The notes: generated from the letters alone by a model not told the origin. Shown: positions 47,136 through 58,941, numbered from the stretch's first letter. The stretch: 64,000 nt of DNA from Ovis canadensis (GCF_042477335.2 NC_091245.1:112750501-112814500), one strand, 5' to 3'. Translations and numbers: made by a program.

Positions 47136-48647
47136 AATGTGTTAAAGGAAGGTGATTTGGGGAACAAAAGACCCAAGGAGGCTGGACTCCTGAAAGATGG
47201 TAACCGGAGCTAGGAGAGGTAGTCTGGCCTCTGGGATCTCTAGGATTCCGCAGGCACTGACTGTCATCACTGCAGTGCGCCCCATGATGAGGAGGAAGTT
47301 ACTGGCTCCACTCCAAGAATGGAGACACAAAGACCAGATGCAATAGTGAATCTGCGACAGAAGGGAAATTAACACTTCACTGAAATTAAAATTCATAAGA
47401 CTTTCTAGTTACCTATTACCCAGGAGTATTACTGGAGCAGTGGTTTTCAGATTTTTGAAAAAGCTAAGGAATGCTTTCTTCAAACAAAATATTGTGCAAC
47501 ACGCCAAAAGTACAATGCATGTAAAGTGGAGCTGTTCTGCTGAGCTTTGGGATGGAGAGCTGAGATGCCTGCACCCTACTCTCCCACTCCGGAATCTCAG
47601 TGTTCTAAACTGCCACCTTGAACTCTGGAGCTCTGGCATTCTAAGGAATCCCCAAACCCTGACCACTCAGTCAAACCCTTCTTTTAAAAATATCCTGTGT
47701 TACCTCTCATGGAGGGGATGCCCCAAGGAGGTAGAATAGGAAGAGGGCCTGCTGTGGGAGTCAGGGGCTCAGTGTCTATTTGTAGCCTTTTCTGATAGGA
47801 AAGTGTAACCAAGAAAAAAGGGGCAAGAAATGGAAATAAACCTGGACTTTGGAGATTCCCCCCAGCTTCCTCCTTAGAGATGGCAGGACAGACCCTGGTC
47901 TCCGCTAGCCTGAAGTCCCCTTCCTTGGCATCCTGGGCACAAGAGGAAGAGTGAAAAAGTATTGGGGATGCCACTGTCATCCGTGGCCCTCCTGCCTCCC
48001 TCAGCACCTCTCCCCAGTGCCTAAGTCCTGCTTCTTTCATTTCTCCACTATCTCTTCAGCTTCCTTTTCTCTAAAGACTGCCACTGCCTGAGTTCATGCT
48101 GTCACCAATTTTTTGTTTTATTGAATAGGTTCTTTTTTTTTTTTCATTGAAAAGTCAAATACTCACATGATATAAATTAAAAATAATCCCCTCCTTCCAA
48201 ATCCCAATGCCCAGGTATTTCCCTGAAAAGACCTCCATTGTTAAGATATGTGTATGTTTACACCCTTTGAGAGCATTTTCATGCATTTACAAGCTATACA
48301 TTTTTCCTTTGATCACATATGCGAGAGTAATCTATTACATTTTTCTGAGTCTGCTTTTTTAACTTAATTGTAGATTAAGACTGACTCTCATTTATTCCAT
48401 TCTACAGATATACCTTAACAAGTCTTTATTAACAGACATTCCCATTCCTTGTAACTTCCTCTCTAAAATACTATAATAGTTTCCTAACTAGCCATTCCCT
48501 CTCCAGATTTTCTCCTTTTTAACCCTTCTGATCCCACTTTGCAAAGCCCAATTATGACTATTCTATAAACATCAACGGCTCCTTGTGGTCTTTGTCTGTT
48601 ACTCAAAAGGCAAGATAACCTAGTGGTCATGTGTGTAAATTCTTTAA

Positions 48648-48937
48648 TATTTATTTATGTATTTATTTTTGGCTGCATTCAGTCTTAGTTGCAGACGCTG
48701 GATCTTCATTGTGGCACACAGGCTGCTCTCTAGCTGTGGCGCAGGCTCCAGAGCATGTGGGCTCTGTGGTTTGTGGTATGCAGGCTCTCTAGTTGAGGAG
48801 CATGGGCTCAGGAGTTGCGGTGCACAGGCTTAGTTGCCCTGCGGCCTGTGGGATCTTAGTTTCCCGACCAGGGATCCAACCTGCATCCCCTGGTTGAAAG
48901 ACAGATTCTTAACCACTGGACCACCAGGGAACTCCCA
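48648..48937 (-). repeat. BovA-type SINE, antisense
   Basis: TTATTTTTGGCTGCATTCAG, repeated GTGGGATC-type blocks and the reversed head TCTTAACCACTGGACCACCA. Confidence 0.85.
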
Positions 48938-48939
48938 GG

Positions 48940-49100
48940 TGTATAAGATCTGAGGTCAGATAATTCTGTGTTTCAATCTTAGCTCTCCCCCTTTGTAGTG
49001 ATCTTGGGCATTTCAGTCTCTAAACCTTAGTTACCTTACTTTGCAAAATGAGGGCACCAACCTCTCAGCATTGCTGTGAGGACTGCAAGGGACAACAGGG
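48940..49100 (+). repeat. MIR SINE remnant
   Basis: ATCTGAGGTCAGATAATTCTG, then GTGATCTTGGGCATTTCAG and CCTTAGTTACCTTACTTTGC, the MIR core order. Confidence 0.65.
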
Positions 49101-49139
49101 AGTCCACAGTATACACTCAATAGGAGATAACTCTGTGTG

Positions 49140-49362
49140 TCAGAGCAGGGAGGCTCAGACATGTCCAACTCTTTGTGACCCCATGGACACAGAAGCCCAC
49201 CAGGCTTCCTCTGTCCATGGGATTCTCCAGGTAAGAATACTGGACTGGCTTGACATTTCCTTCTCCAGGGGATCTTCCTGACCCAGGGATCGAACCTGCA
49301 TGTCTTATGTCTCCTGCATTGGCAGACACGTTCTTTACCACTAGCACTACCTGGCTTCCCAG
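49140..49362 (-). repeat. Bov-tA SINE, antisense
   Basis: AGACATGTCCAACTCTTTGTG to the reversed head CTACCTGGCTTCCC. Confidence 0.9.
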
Positions 49363-49439
49363 GTAGATAAGTACTATTATCACTCAATATTGGGCCAGGT
49401 CACCTTTAGTCTACTTTTTTCTTATGTAAAAGTCACAGG

Positions 49440-49690
49440 GGGCAGTACTGAGTATCAGGTAAGAACATCAGGGAGCAGACTACTTGCATTCAAATCCTGG
49501 CTCTCCCACTTAAACTTGGGCAAATATTCAACCTTAATGTGCTCCGTTTCTTAACCTGTGAAACATAAATAAGGATAGTTATTATCTATGCTTAATGGGG
49601 TTTTATGCAAGTTGAATGAATTTATTCATGACAAGCATTGTTTTTAGAACAGTGCCTGACACCACAGTTGGCACCTAAAAAAGTGTAAGC
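49440..49690 (+). repeat. MIR SINE
   Basis: CATTCAAATCCTGGCTCTCCC, CTTGGGCAAATATTCAACC and a downstream CAGTGCCTGACACCACAG block. Confidence 0.7.
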
Positions 49691-50444
49691 CATTATTATT
49701 CTACATGTAGATCAAATGGGCTGATTGATATGCCCCAAAGGCAGTAGAGGTCCACCCAGTTGTTTAAAGCAGCCACCCATTCTGATTATCCTATGCCCAA
49801 ACCAGGTGGTTGCTAAATATTTTAAATATCAACCTTTCCCAAAAGAGAGGGTGCCTCAAGTTTCATACCTGCCTTTAATCATGCTGTTCTCTCCGCCAAG
49901 AATCCACTTTCACTCATCGAAGTCCCAGTGTGAAGGCCCACCTTAATTCCGTCCTTTCATAAGCTCTTCTCTGCTTCTGAACTGGAGGCTATGTCCTCTC
50001 ACTGATGCACTTTCCTCCTAGATTTCCTGTGGCATTGTCGGAGCTGGCCTGACATAATTTGATTTATGTATGTATCTGACTCCCAGCTAGACAGTGTACT
50101 CCTTCAACACCAGGTCTAATTCACCTTTATGTTTCCCCAGAATACCTAGTTTACTTTATTCAACAAGGCCAGTTTTGCTCACTGAGAGATGCTAAGCCCA
50201 TCACATGTCACACTCGATGAATGTTTATCAAATGAATGAATAAGTGAGTGCTTGAAAGAGAGGAGGAAGGGGGAGGGGAAGGGGAATGGAGCCCCATGAG
50301 GGAAGACAGGAAAACACCTTCCTTCTCCTCCAGCTCTCTAGGCCTCATCTGGGGTAGGGGTCAAAGCAGCCTGAATCCTTACACAAAGCAAGAGAGAGGG
50401 GGCTGCTGGTACATCCTTTACCAACCCTGAACAATGTGTTCCAG

Positions 50445-50767
50445 AGCCCACTGCTGGTCACACACCATACTCCATTTTTTCCCAAGGGTATGAGAAGCTG
50501 GACACTCTCCCTAAGACTGCCAGGCATGCCTCCGAGAGCAGCTCTGACAGCAATGGGACGACTGAGGAGGATGAGGAGAGGACAGGGATGCACCAGCCCG
50601 TCAATGGAAGAGACCGGATATGTGACTCGGTCACTAAGGAAGAAGCCGGACTTGACTTGGACTCTGAGGGCCAAGCAGAGTATGATCTCGTCACTCCAGA
50701 TGACATGGCACCAGCGCTTGTCGTTGAAGGGGAAACGGTGTACACACACGTATTCCTTAATTTGCAG
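50445..50767 (+). CDS. LY9: LY9 exon 8, main tail exon (open)
   Basis: Acceptor TGTTCCAG and donor G|GTGAGC; starts phase 1, ends phase 0. Encodes EPTAGHTPYSIFSQGYEKLD, SSSDSNGTTEEDEE, GQAEYDLVTPDD and GETVYTHVFLNLQ. TVYTHV fits the ITSM consensus TxYxxV that recruits SAP-type adaptors. The upstream tyrosine sits in TPYSIF, which departs from ITSM at the last position. The frame is open throughout. Confidence 0.88.
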
Positions 50768-51140
50768 GTGAGCTCTTTTGATCAGTACACCTTCCCTCAC
50801 CCTTCCCTTCGAGGACCATCCAATATTCTGGAAGGCTAATCCCTCCAAACTGGGGGACAGGCACAGTGATGCATGGGTAGAGAATTGTGATTCTATCCAT
50901 GTTTACCAACCTCAGGGACCCTCAAAGCAAAGGAACCCATCCCTCAGCTCCCAATCTTCTGCCATAAATAAGGGAGGTGCTGGGAAAAGAGAGGTGCTGT
51001 CTCCACTGCACTAAGGCAGGGCCACTCTCTGTGTGAAATCAGAATGTGGTGAGATGTTCCTTCACCTCAAGGACTGAGGGCGAACCTCTGGAAAACTCTT
51101 TTTGGGTGATTATGGACAGTCTGGCGTTGATCCGTTGCAG
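50768..51140. other. LY9 intron 8
   Basis: Short unique intron; nothing else recognised. Confidence 0.65.
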
Positions 51141-51215
51141 GGAAAGACTCCAGTTCCTCAGAAGAAAGAGGATTCAGCCACACTCTACTGCTCTATACAG
51201 AGAACAATTCGCTCT
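51141..51215 (+). CDS. LY9: LY9 exon 9, ITSM exon (open)
   Basis: Acceptor CGTTGCAG and provisional donor T|GTATCC, phase 0 at both ends, 25 codons. It reads GKTPVPQKKEDSATLYCSIQ, then RTIRS; TLYCSI fits the ITSM consensus TxYxxI. The donor is the only GT that keeps phase before an in-frame TGA, so the last few codons are less certain. Confidence 0.75.
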
Positions 51216-51605
51216 GTATCCTGAGGTCCATAAAGTGAGACCCAGACCATTTTAACTGAAAGAGAGGAACTTAAGCTCCACCTACTGTGCACCCCCTGAC
51301 ACACTCCTTGGTCCTTAGAAACAATTATTCCTGATTTACATCTGTGCAGCCAAAAACTGAACATTTCTAATTAATTTAATAATATCTTATATTGCTTGGT
51401 CTTAACACTGACGAAAATAAGTCTGTAAACACAAACACTATATGGTCCATATATGTTTCTAAATCTATCTCTCATCCATCAAAATGGAAACTTTCCAAAA
51501 CAATTGGAATATAACCAACAGTATAATGTCAAGATTTTTTTGAAAATGTGCTATTAATTAGAGCACATTGGTCTCATTATAGTGTTAAAAGATCCCTTAA
51601 GCATA

Positions 51606-51752
51606 GAAATGGAGAAGGAAATGGCAACCCACTTCAGCATTCTTGTCTGGAGAATCCCATGGACAGAGGAGCTTGGGGCGGGTGGGGGGGTGGGGGGTGG
51701 GGTACTGTCCTTGGGGTCGCACAGAGTCAGACACAATTGAGTGACTGAGCAC
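51606..51752 (+). repeat. Bov-tA SINE, 5'-truncated, with internal G-rich run
   Basis: GGAGAAGGAAATGGCAACCCA to CACAATTGAGTGACTGAGCAC. A G-rich expansion at 51675-51702 (runs of 3 to 7 G) interrupts the tail. Confidence 0.85.
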
Positions 51753-51789
51753 TAAACATAGAAATTCCCATTAATCATAAGTTTATATG

Positions 51790-51960
51790 AACTTTTATAG
51801 TTTGTAAAACATTGACAAACATAGTCTCATCTGATCCTTTTAATACCTCTGTAAGTGTGCTATTGTGCAAATTTTATAGCCAGGGAAGCTGAGATTGAGG
51901 AAACTAAGTTTGCCTAAGTACACAGAGCTAGTGGTTAGGAAACCAGAGAGTTTTTAATTA
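51790..51960 (-). repeat. MIR SINE, antisense
   Basis: GAGGAAACTAAGTTTGCCTAA and ACACAGAGCTAGTGGTTAGG follow the antisense MIR core. Confidence 0.65.
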
Positions 51961-52149
51961 ATCCAGAAAACTCTTAAACGATTAACTTTGATCTGAATCT
52001 GGCTGTCTGTTCCACTTTCATTTTCCTGAAAATATTGGGCCCATTCATACTTTCGCTTTAAAGTCTCCCCCAGAATTCCCTCCCTGTAAAATGTTCAAAT
52101 AAGATTTTATTTTTTAGCTCTCAAAGTTTTTCAGTTATGCTCCTTTTCC

Positions 52150-52470
52150 ATAGTTGATGAATCAAACAGTAGATATTTATTGAATACCTTTTGTTTGCCC
52201 AGAACTGGGCTGAGTGCTCTGGGGATTCAGATATGTTTAAGGCACTAGCCTTGACTTTTAAGACTTGTTATATTATCTATCTTTAATGTAGGAGAGTTGG
52301 AGTGATTTAGTAACTTGGATGGGGAGAAACAATACTCCACATGACCACATATTATGTATGCAGTTTCCAAGGGTTTTTCATACATTGGAAATGGTAGATA
52401 GCACTACACAGAGGTAGACAGGAACGACTTCATGGAAAAAATAATTTGGACTAGACCTTAAAGGGCTGAT
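52150..52470 (-). repeat. Probable L2 LINE remnant
   Basis: AGATATTTATTGAATACCTT, CAGAACTGGGCTGAGTGCTC and later blocks follow the L2 3' consensus order. Strand and bounds are approximate. Confidence 0.45.
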
Positions 52471-53035
52471 AGAATTTGCTTGGTAAACACTTGTGCAACT
52501 ATATAGTTTGATTCAACCATCTTCTGCCTCACGTCCTGATTTCTAGAGCATGGCCTAATGCTTAATCAGCTAAGAACTTTATCTTTGGCCTTGAACCCAA
52601 ATCTGTAGTATTCACCGTTCCCAAAGCTGCTTGGGCCTGGCCCTTTGTGTTTACATCAATACTAGTCAATCTTAAAGTCATGAACATCAGTCAGTCCCTG
52701 CTCCGAGTTTCAGACAGGTCATGAGACCCCCTTTGTCTGGTCAGTCCTGAATGACTCCTACACCACTCTAGGAACTTAAGGTCCCTAAAAGCACCCTCAC
52801 CCACAATATAAGTGAAAAATCAATTCATTTCCTGAGCCAACCTCCAGATCAAATTTATTCTTTACCTTCAGAATTTTAAGGAATCCTAGTTCTGGGTTTC
52901 CTAAAGCCACTATTTCCCACTTGATCAGGAAATCCTCAAGCCTTCTTTAGTTATTATTTTCTAACACTTGTACCTACATGATATCTCAAAGAAGGCTGTG
53001 CTATTCCCAAGCTGTTGCTGGTACCTGACCTCCTC

Positions 53036-53250
53036 TCTGGGCTTCCCAGGTGGCTCAGTGATAAAGAATTCACCTACAATGCAGGAGACTCAGGTATGAT
53101 CCCTTGATCGGGAAGATTCCCTGGAGGAGGAAATAGCAACCCACCCCAATATTCTTGCCTGGAAAATCCCATGAACAGAGGAGCCAGGCGGGCTACAGCC
53201 CATGGGGTGGCAAAAGAATGGACACGACTTAGTGACTAAAGAACAACAGA
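53036..53250 (+). repeat. Bov-tA SINE
   Basis: GGGCTTCCCAGGTGGCTCAG to GGACACGACTTAGTGACTAAA. Confidence 0.9.
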
Positions 53251-53755
53251 CCTTCCCTCTGCCTCAGCTTATGTCTCATCCGCTCTTTTGAGCCTTTCCT
53301 GAACACTCATAAACAAGGGATTCCTAGAACCCTTGGAACATGAAGGTCTAATGGTTTGGACTATTACTATGGAACTCAACCTCTAAAACTTGAATTATCT
53401 TTATAAATGTTTCTCTCGCTAGGGTGAAGATTGGGATCCTAAACGGAACCTTCTTGAGAGCAAGGCCTTTTATTGTCATTTATGAACCCCCTCAACTTGT
53501 TGCACAAAACTGTCCTAAATCTCCCTTCCAGAGAGCCTGGCACATAGCGCTTACCATTAGGAGATTTTCCATAAATGCTTATCATCAGCTTGAATGACTG
53601 CTCCAACCCTAGGCCAATCCATATGACCTTACTTCTATAGGATGGACCAATCATAGCCTTGCCTCACCTTCCTCTTTCCTCCCAGCACAAGGCTGAGAAA
53701 ATTGGTACCTTCCAGGCTTTATTAACCATATCCTTGTGTGTCTTTTGGCTCACAG

Positions 53756-53824
53756 GTTGTGCCACCACTGCAACAGAATGACCTTAAGTCTCCTGAAATA
53801 CCTACCTATGAAAATGTCCCCTGA
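53756..53824 (+). CDS. LY9: LY9 exon 10, last coding exon (open)
   Basis: Acceptor GGCTCACAG, phase 0. Reads VVPPLQQNDLKSPEIPTYEN, then VP and TGA. The terminal tyrosine is in YEN, the YxN form bound by the Grb2 SH2 domain, in keeping with the LY9 C-terminus. Confidence 0.88.
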   Translation, partial: VVPPLQQNDLKSPEIPTYENVP

Positions 53825-54143
53825 AAAGAAAAGCAGCTACCTCCCTCAGTGAGGTTGGAGAGGCTGCTAGACCTAATAAGACCTGGGCCCCTGCAGACAG
53901 AAGAACTTCAGAATTTCCTTCATTGTCTCAGAATTGCCTGGATTTGTGCCTCCTCTTTTTCTCACACCTCATGAATTCCCACATCCATTAACAAATCAGA
54001 CAGCCTCTGGGCTCCGTTTGTCTCCTTCTGTGCTCATATTGTACAACCTCTCAGCTCAGATGCATGCCTCAAAATTCTGCCAAGGCTTGACACGTCGTCG
54101 AAGGGGACCAGGATCTTCACATGGTCCGATAAGCAGCTGCTAA

Positions 54144-54149
54144 AATAAA
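54144..54149 (+). promoter_or_regulatory. LY9: Candidate LY9 polyadenylation signal
   Basis: AATAAA 320 bp after the LY9 stop; a second lies at 54219-54224. Either would give a short 3' UTR. Confidence 0.5.
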
Positions 54150-54224
54150 TCCAACAGGTAGTCTCACTTATGAACACAAAGATCTAAGTGAAATCATGAC
54201 CACTGTAGTATTTTTTCAAATAAA

Positions 54225-54616
54225 AGATTAGAAATAACCTAAGTGTCCATTTAGTAGGAATCTGATTAGACACATGAAAGTGTACCCATGCAATGGCAAA
54301 GCCTGCCACCTTTTTAAAGAAGGAAAGTAGAGACTAATATGTCCTGCTATAGAAGGAGCTCTAAGATACATCATTTGATGGACAGAACAAAGTCCTGGAC
54401 AGTGTGTATCATATGTCACCAGTTGAACAAAAAAGAAATAGATAGCTGTATGTTCACATAAAGAAAAATTCTGAAAGGAAATGCAAAAAAATTATCAGTG
54501 GCTGCCTCTGGGAGGAAGCTGGGTTGGTTTGGGGATTTTTTTTTTACTGCATATATTTTGTACAGTTGGATTTTTTAAACCATTTGTGTGTATTACTCTT
54601 TTTAACCAGTATGCTT
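54225..54616. other. Intergenic between LY9 and CD244, no gene seen
   Basis: Unassigned sequence before the intergenic retroelement cluster. Confidence 0.5.
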
Positions 54617-54795
54617 GGGCTTCCTTTGTGGCTCAGCTGGTAAAGAATCTACCTGCAAAGCAGGAGACCTGGGTTTGATCCCTGGATTGGGGAGATTCCC
54701 TGGAGAAGAGAAAGGCTACCCACTCCGGTATTCTGGTCTGGAGAAGTCCACGGGGTTGCAAAGAGTCAGAAACGACTGAGTGACTTTCACTTTCA
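54617..54795 (+). repeat. Bov-tA SINE
   Basis: GGGCTTCCTTTGTGGCTCAG to CGACTGAGTGACTTTCAC. Confidence 0.9.
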
Positions 54796-54820
54796 AATTA
54801 CTCTATTTATATATTTTTTA

Positions 54821-56283
54821 AGCACTTAAAAGTGATGGAATTTCAGATGAGCTATTTCAAATTCTAAAAGATGAGCTGTGAAATTGCTGCACTCAATATG
54901 TCAGCAAATTTGGAAAACTCAGCTGTGGCCACAGGGCTGGAAATGGTCAATTTTCATTCCAATCTCAAAGAAAGGCAATGTCAAAGAATGCTCAAACTAC
55001 TGCACAATTGCACTCATCTCATACGCTAGTTAAGTAAGGCTCCAAATTCTCCAAGCCAGGCTTCAGCAATATGTGAACTGTGAACTTCCAGATGTTCAAG
55101 CTGGTTTTAGAAAAGGCAGAGGAACCAGAGGTCAAATTACCAACATCTGCTGGATCATGAAAAAAGCAAGAGAGTTCCAGAAAAACATCTATGTCTGCTT
55201 TATTGACTATGCCAAAGCCTTTGACTGTGTGGATCACAATAAACTGAGGAAAATTCTGAAAGAGATGGGAATACCAGACCACCTGACCTGCCTCTTGAGA
55301 AACCTATATACATGTCAGGAAGCAACAGTTAGAACTGGACATGGAACAACAGACTGGTTCCAAATAGGAAAAGGAGTACGTCAAGGCTGTACATTGTCAC
55401 CCTACATATTTAACTTCTATGCAGTGTACATCATGAGAAATGCTGGGCTGGAGGAAGCACAAGCTGGAATCAAGATTGCTGGGAGAAATATCAATAACCT
55501 TAGATATGCAGATGACACCACTCTTACGGCCGAAAGTGAAGAAGAACTAAACAGCCTCTTGGTGAAAGTGAAAGAAGAGAATAAAAAGTTGGCTTATAGC
55601 TCAACATTCAGAAAACTAAGGTCATGGCATCTGGTCCCATCACTTCATGAGAAATAGACAGGGAAACAGTGGCTGACTATTTTTCTGGGCTCCAAAATCA
55701 CTGCAGATGGTCACCTCAGCCATGAAATTAAAAGACGCTTGCTCCTTGGAAGGAAAGTTATGACCAACCTAGACAGCCTATTAAAAAGCAGAGACACTAC
55801 TTTGCCAACAAAGGTCCGTCTAGTCAAGGCTATGGTTTTTCCAGTGGTCATACACGGATGTGAGAGTTGGACTATGAAGAAAGCTGAGCGCTGAAGAATT
55901 GATGCTTTTGAACTGTGGTGTTGGAGAAGACTCTTAAGAGTCCCTTGGACTGCAAGGAGATCCAGCCAGTCCATCCTAAAGGAGACCAGTCCTGGGTGTT
56001 CATTGGAAGGACTGATGTTGAAGCTGAAACTCCAATACTTTGGCCACCTGATGCAGAGAGCTGACTCATGGGAAAGATCCTGATGCTGGGAAAGATTGAG
56101 AGCAGGAGGAGAAGGGGACAACTGAGGATGAGATGGCTGGATGGCATCACTGACACAATGGGCATGGGTTTGGGTGGTCTCTGAGAGTTGGTGATGGACA
56201 GGGAGGCCTGGCATGCTGCGATTCATGGGGTTGCAAAGAGTCAGACACAACTGAGCAACTGAACTGAACTGAAGCGCTTAAAA
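54821..56283 (+). mobile_element. 5'-truncated BovB with TSD
   Basis: Target duplication AGCACTTAAAA (54821-54831) and AGCGCTTAAAA (56273-56283), differing by one base at a CpG. It holds the reverse-transcriptase half: 55073-55657 encodes AGFRKGRGTRGQITNICWIM, YVCFIDYAKAFDCVDHNKLR and YADDTTLTAE, then a frame break. It ends in an ACTGAACTGAACTGA tail. Confidence 0.9.
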
Positions 56284-56411
56284 TGCCCCTTCTGTATAAG
56301 ATTCCCATATTTACCCAAAGGGATTTTCCTCCTTTTTGTCATGTCCAGATGCATAAGAGCCATATCTCTCTTCTGCCCCAAACAGTCACCTCCATCTTGT
56401 CTCCCTGCCTA

Positions 56412-57315
56412 AGGCTGTATATTGTCAACCTGCTTATTTAACTTATATGCAGAGTACATCATGAGAAACACTGGACTGGAAGAAACACAAGCTGGAATCA
56501 AGATTGCCGGGAGAAATACCAATAACCTCAGGTATGTAGATGACACCACCCCTTATGGCAGAAAGTGAAGAGGAGCTAAAAAGCCTCTTGATGAAAGTGA
56601 AAGAGGAGAGTGAAAAAGTTGGCTTAAAGCTCAACATTCAGAAAACGAAGATCATGGCATCTGGTCCCATCACTTCATGGGAAATAGATGGGGAAACAGT
56701 AGAAACAGTGTCAGACTTTATTGTTTTGGGCTCCAAAATTACTGCAGATGGTGACTGCAGGCATGAAATTAAAAGACGCTTACTCCTTGGAAGAAAAGTT
56801 ATGACCAGCCTAGATAGGATATTAAAAAGCAGAGACATTACTTTGCCGATTAAGGTCCGTCTAGTCAAGGCTATGGTTTTTCCAGTGGTCATGTATGGAT
56901 GTGAGAGTTGGACTGTGAAGAAGGCTGAGTGCCGAAGAATTGATGCGTTTGAACTGTGGTGTTGGAGAAGACTCTTGAGAGTCCCTTGGACTGCGAGGAG
57001 ATCCAACTAGTCCATTCTGAAGGAGATCAGCCTTGGGATTTGTTTGGAAGGACTGATGCTAAAGCTGCAGCTCCAGTACTTTGGCCACCTCATGCGAAGA
57101 GTTGACTCATTGGAAAAGACTCTGATGCTGGGAGGGATTGGGGGCAGGAGGGAGAAGGGATGAGATGGCTGGATGGCATCACTGACTCGACAGATATGAG
57201 TCTGAGTGAACTCCGGGAGATGGTGATGGACAGGGAGGCCTGGCATGCGGTGATTCATGAGGTCACAAAGAGTCAGACACAACTGAGCAACTGAACTGAA
57301 CTGAACTGAACTGAC
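56412..57315 (+). mobile_element. 5'-truncated BovB
   Basis: Starts inside the RT (GGCTGTATATTGTCAACCTGC) and ends in a tail of tandem ACTGA. Frame 56540-57010 encodes the RT C-terminal region (KTKIMASGPITSWEIDGETV). The YADD region is broken by a frameshift at about 56540. No clear target duplication was found. Confidence 0.85.
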
Positions 57316-57547
57316 TTACATTCATGATACTCTTGTATCATGCACTTGTGCACTTGTGTTACTTACGCTTTGCGGCCCATTTGTGTTTTTTAATATTGTG
57401 CTTCCTCTGTCATTTGCCCCAGCACATGGTCTGTGGAATCAGAATGTCCTCTGTGGCCTGCAGTGGGTACTCCCGGGGAGCCAGGCAGTGCTTCATACAC
57501 AGCAGGAGCTTAACTACTGCTTTGTTCATTGGCTGGCCATTGCATGG
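57316..57547. other. Intergenic, no gene seen
   Basis: Unassigned short stretch between the second BovB and a BovA-type SINE. Confidence 0.5.
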
Positions 57548-57580
57548 ATAATTTTTTTTAAATTTTATTTATTTGGTTGC

Positions 57581-58572
57581 TGCCAGGAGCCAGCACAGGA
57601 GATCCCACCCATGACAAGGTCATGCGGAAGAGCCTGACAAGGCAAGGTGGATCAGGTCTCAAGGGTTCCCCTGGATCTGCTTGAGCATCTACCCCGAAAC
57701 CAAAATTTGTCTGTTTACTGTCTGCTATACTATACTCTTCTGACATTAACAGGGGGCTAAACCCGACCACCTTTCTTTGGAAAATTAACTTAGAGCTCCA
57801 GTTAATAGTCTTCTGCATATAAAAGGAGTGTCTCAGCTCAAACCCCTCTGATGGCTCTCTAACTCGCCTGACAGGTTTACCCGGACTTTTACAACTACGC
57901 ATGTGATTGTTCACAACCTCCCAACCATGAGAGGCACAGGAAGCTTAAAACATCTTAAAGATATAGAGCCTTTTAAAGAGCTAAGAATTATATTGGTGAA
58001 GGGTTTCATTGTTGAGTTAATGATTGCTGCCAGGCCTCCATATCCTTTATATTTTAGGCACCTGGAAGGATATTAATCAATGTAATTGGGATGCAAAAAT
58101 AGGAATATAGTAATTTTGATGTTAGCAATACTAGATTTTGAGTTAATGAATTTTCTCTTTGTTATAAATCACTGTACTCCTCTTTCTTTGTTATGAATCG
58201 TTGTATCCTTGCTATGTAAGAATGTAACTTTATTTAGTGCTTTCTGAGAGTGGCACCAGACTTTGGAAAGAACAACACTTTTAGGGCAAATAAGTTTTCT
58301 GGTTGATGGACCCTTATCAGAAAAGGGTCATAAAATGCTAATAGGTCTCCTGGCCAGAAGATGATGTAAATCACCTAAGACCTGTGTATACAGATAGGTA
58401 TGCAGAGAGAAAGCCTGGTCTCGATCAGAGTCAGAGCTGCTAACCCTGCATGACTCTGTTTCTTATGTTTATCTCTATGTACAACCCAAAGTATAAAAGC
58501 TTCCCTGAAAAATAAAGTGACGGACCAGTTCCACGAAAGCCTGGTTCCCCCCATGTCAATTCTTTCTTTCTC

Positions 58573-58603
<31 letters not shown>

Positions 58604-58941
58604 CTCTTACTTTCTTTTTCAGGCTGATCCCTTGGAGCACAGGGGCCCTCCGTCTTCACTTATCTGGCTAGACCTCTAAGACCTGAACGGGAAGGTGCTC
58701 TGCGTCTTCACTCCCTCGGGAGACTGGGAGGGTGCCTGTGGCCTACGTGAATGGTGCAAGTCCCTTGTCTTGGGGCTTTGTTGGCTTTCTGTGTAAACCA
58801 AAGATTATCAGCCTCTTTCTCTCCTCTATTTTCTTAACTATAACATTCTTTTCTTATCTTTCTATATCTCTAAATAAATCTCAGTTGCCAACGCAGTCAT
58901 GCTTCGGATACCTTGGATCCAACCGGGTCTGGACCCCAGTA
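57581..58941 (+). mobile_element. Solo ERV LTR, sense, complete
   Basis: 1361 bp from TGCCAGGAGCC to ACCCCAGTA, flanked by GGTTGC (57575-57580) and GGCTGC (58942-58947), a 6-bp duplication with one mismatch. TATAAAAG near 58492 and AATAAAG near 58511 sit close together, as at a U3/R boundary, and a second AATAAA lies near 58873. It contains a TTTC tract (about 58560-58618). No internal viral sequence. It is the intact reference for the LTRs at 13019 and 1262. Confidence 0.8.
58560..58618. repeat. (TTTC)n tract
   Basis: TTCTTTCTTTC runs, with a few TCTC interruptions, inside the LTR. The corresponding part of the antisense copy (near 13355) has only a short run. Confidence 0.85.

Larger units (their letters stand above)
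46914..50444. other. LY9 intron 7, with old repeats and SINEs
   Basis: 3.5 kb holding a MER5-like element, BovA and Bov-tA SINEs and two MIRs, listed separately. 47136-48647 and 49691-50444 show no exon. 50080-50245 resembles an L2 3' end finishing in a GAATGAATAAGTGAG repeat. Confidence 0.5.
51216..53755. other. LY9 intron 9
   Basis: 2.5 kb holding two Bov-tA copies and MIR/L2 remnants (listed). 52480-53035 and 53250-53755 show no exon. 53400-53600 resembles an L2 3' end. Confidence 0.5.
17484..53824 (+). pseudogene. LY9: LY9 (CD229/SLAMF3), apparently inactivated copy
   Basis: LY9 is a lymphocyte surface receptor of the SLAM family. It binds itself through its outer Ig domain and signals through tail tyrosine switch motifs recognised by SAP-type SH2 adaptors. 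Ten coding exons can be placed: 17484-17639, 35962-36285, 42183-42458, 42953-43291, 44448-44717, 45787-45897, 46860-46913, 50445-50767, 51141-51215 and 53756-53824. They give signal peptide, V1, C2-1, V2, C2-2, membrane segment and tail. Four Ig domains in two V-C2 pairs distinguish LY9 from other SLAM receptors, which have two. Four lesions are visible: a 32-bp duplication in exon 1 and stops at 42359, 43099 and 44561. The donors after C2-2 and the membrane exon are weak. With CD244 convergent downstream, the order matches the mammalian SLAM cluster. Identity is confident; inactivation is strongly suggested, but assembly error or a polymorphic allele cannot be excluded. Confidence 0.85.

Noticed and set aside
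58375-58659. Lys/Arg/Glu-rich ORF
   Set aside because: It is a translation of the TTTC simple repeat inside an LTR.
57581-58941. A complete endogenous provirus
   Set aside because: Only a single LTR is present between matching 6-bp flanks; no internal genes or second LTR follow.
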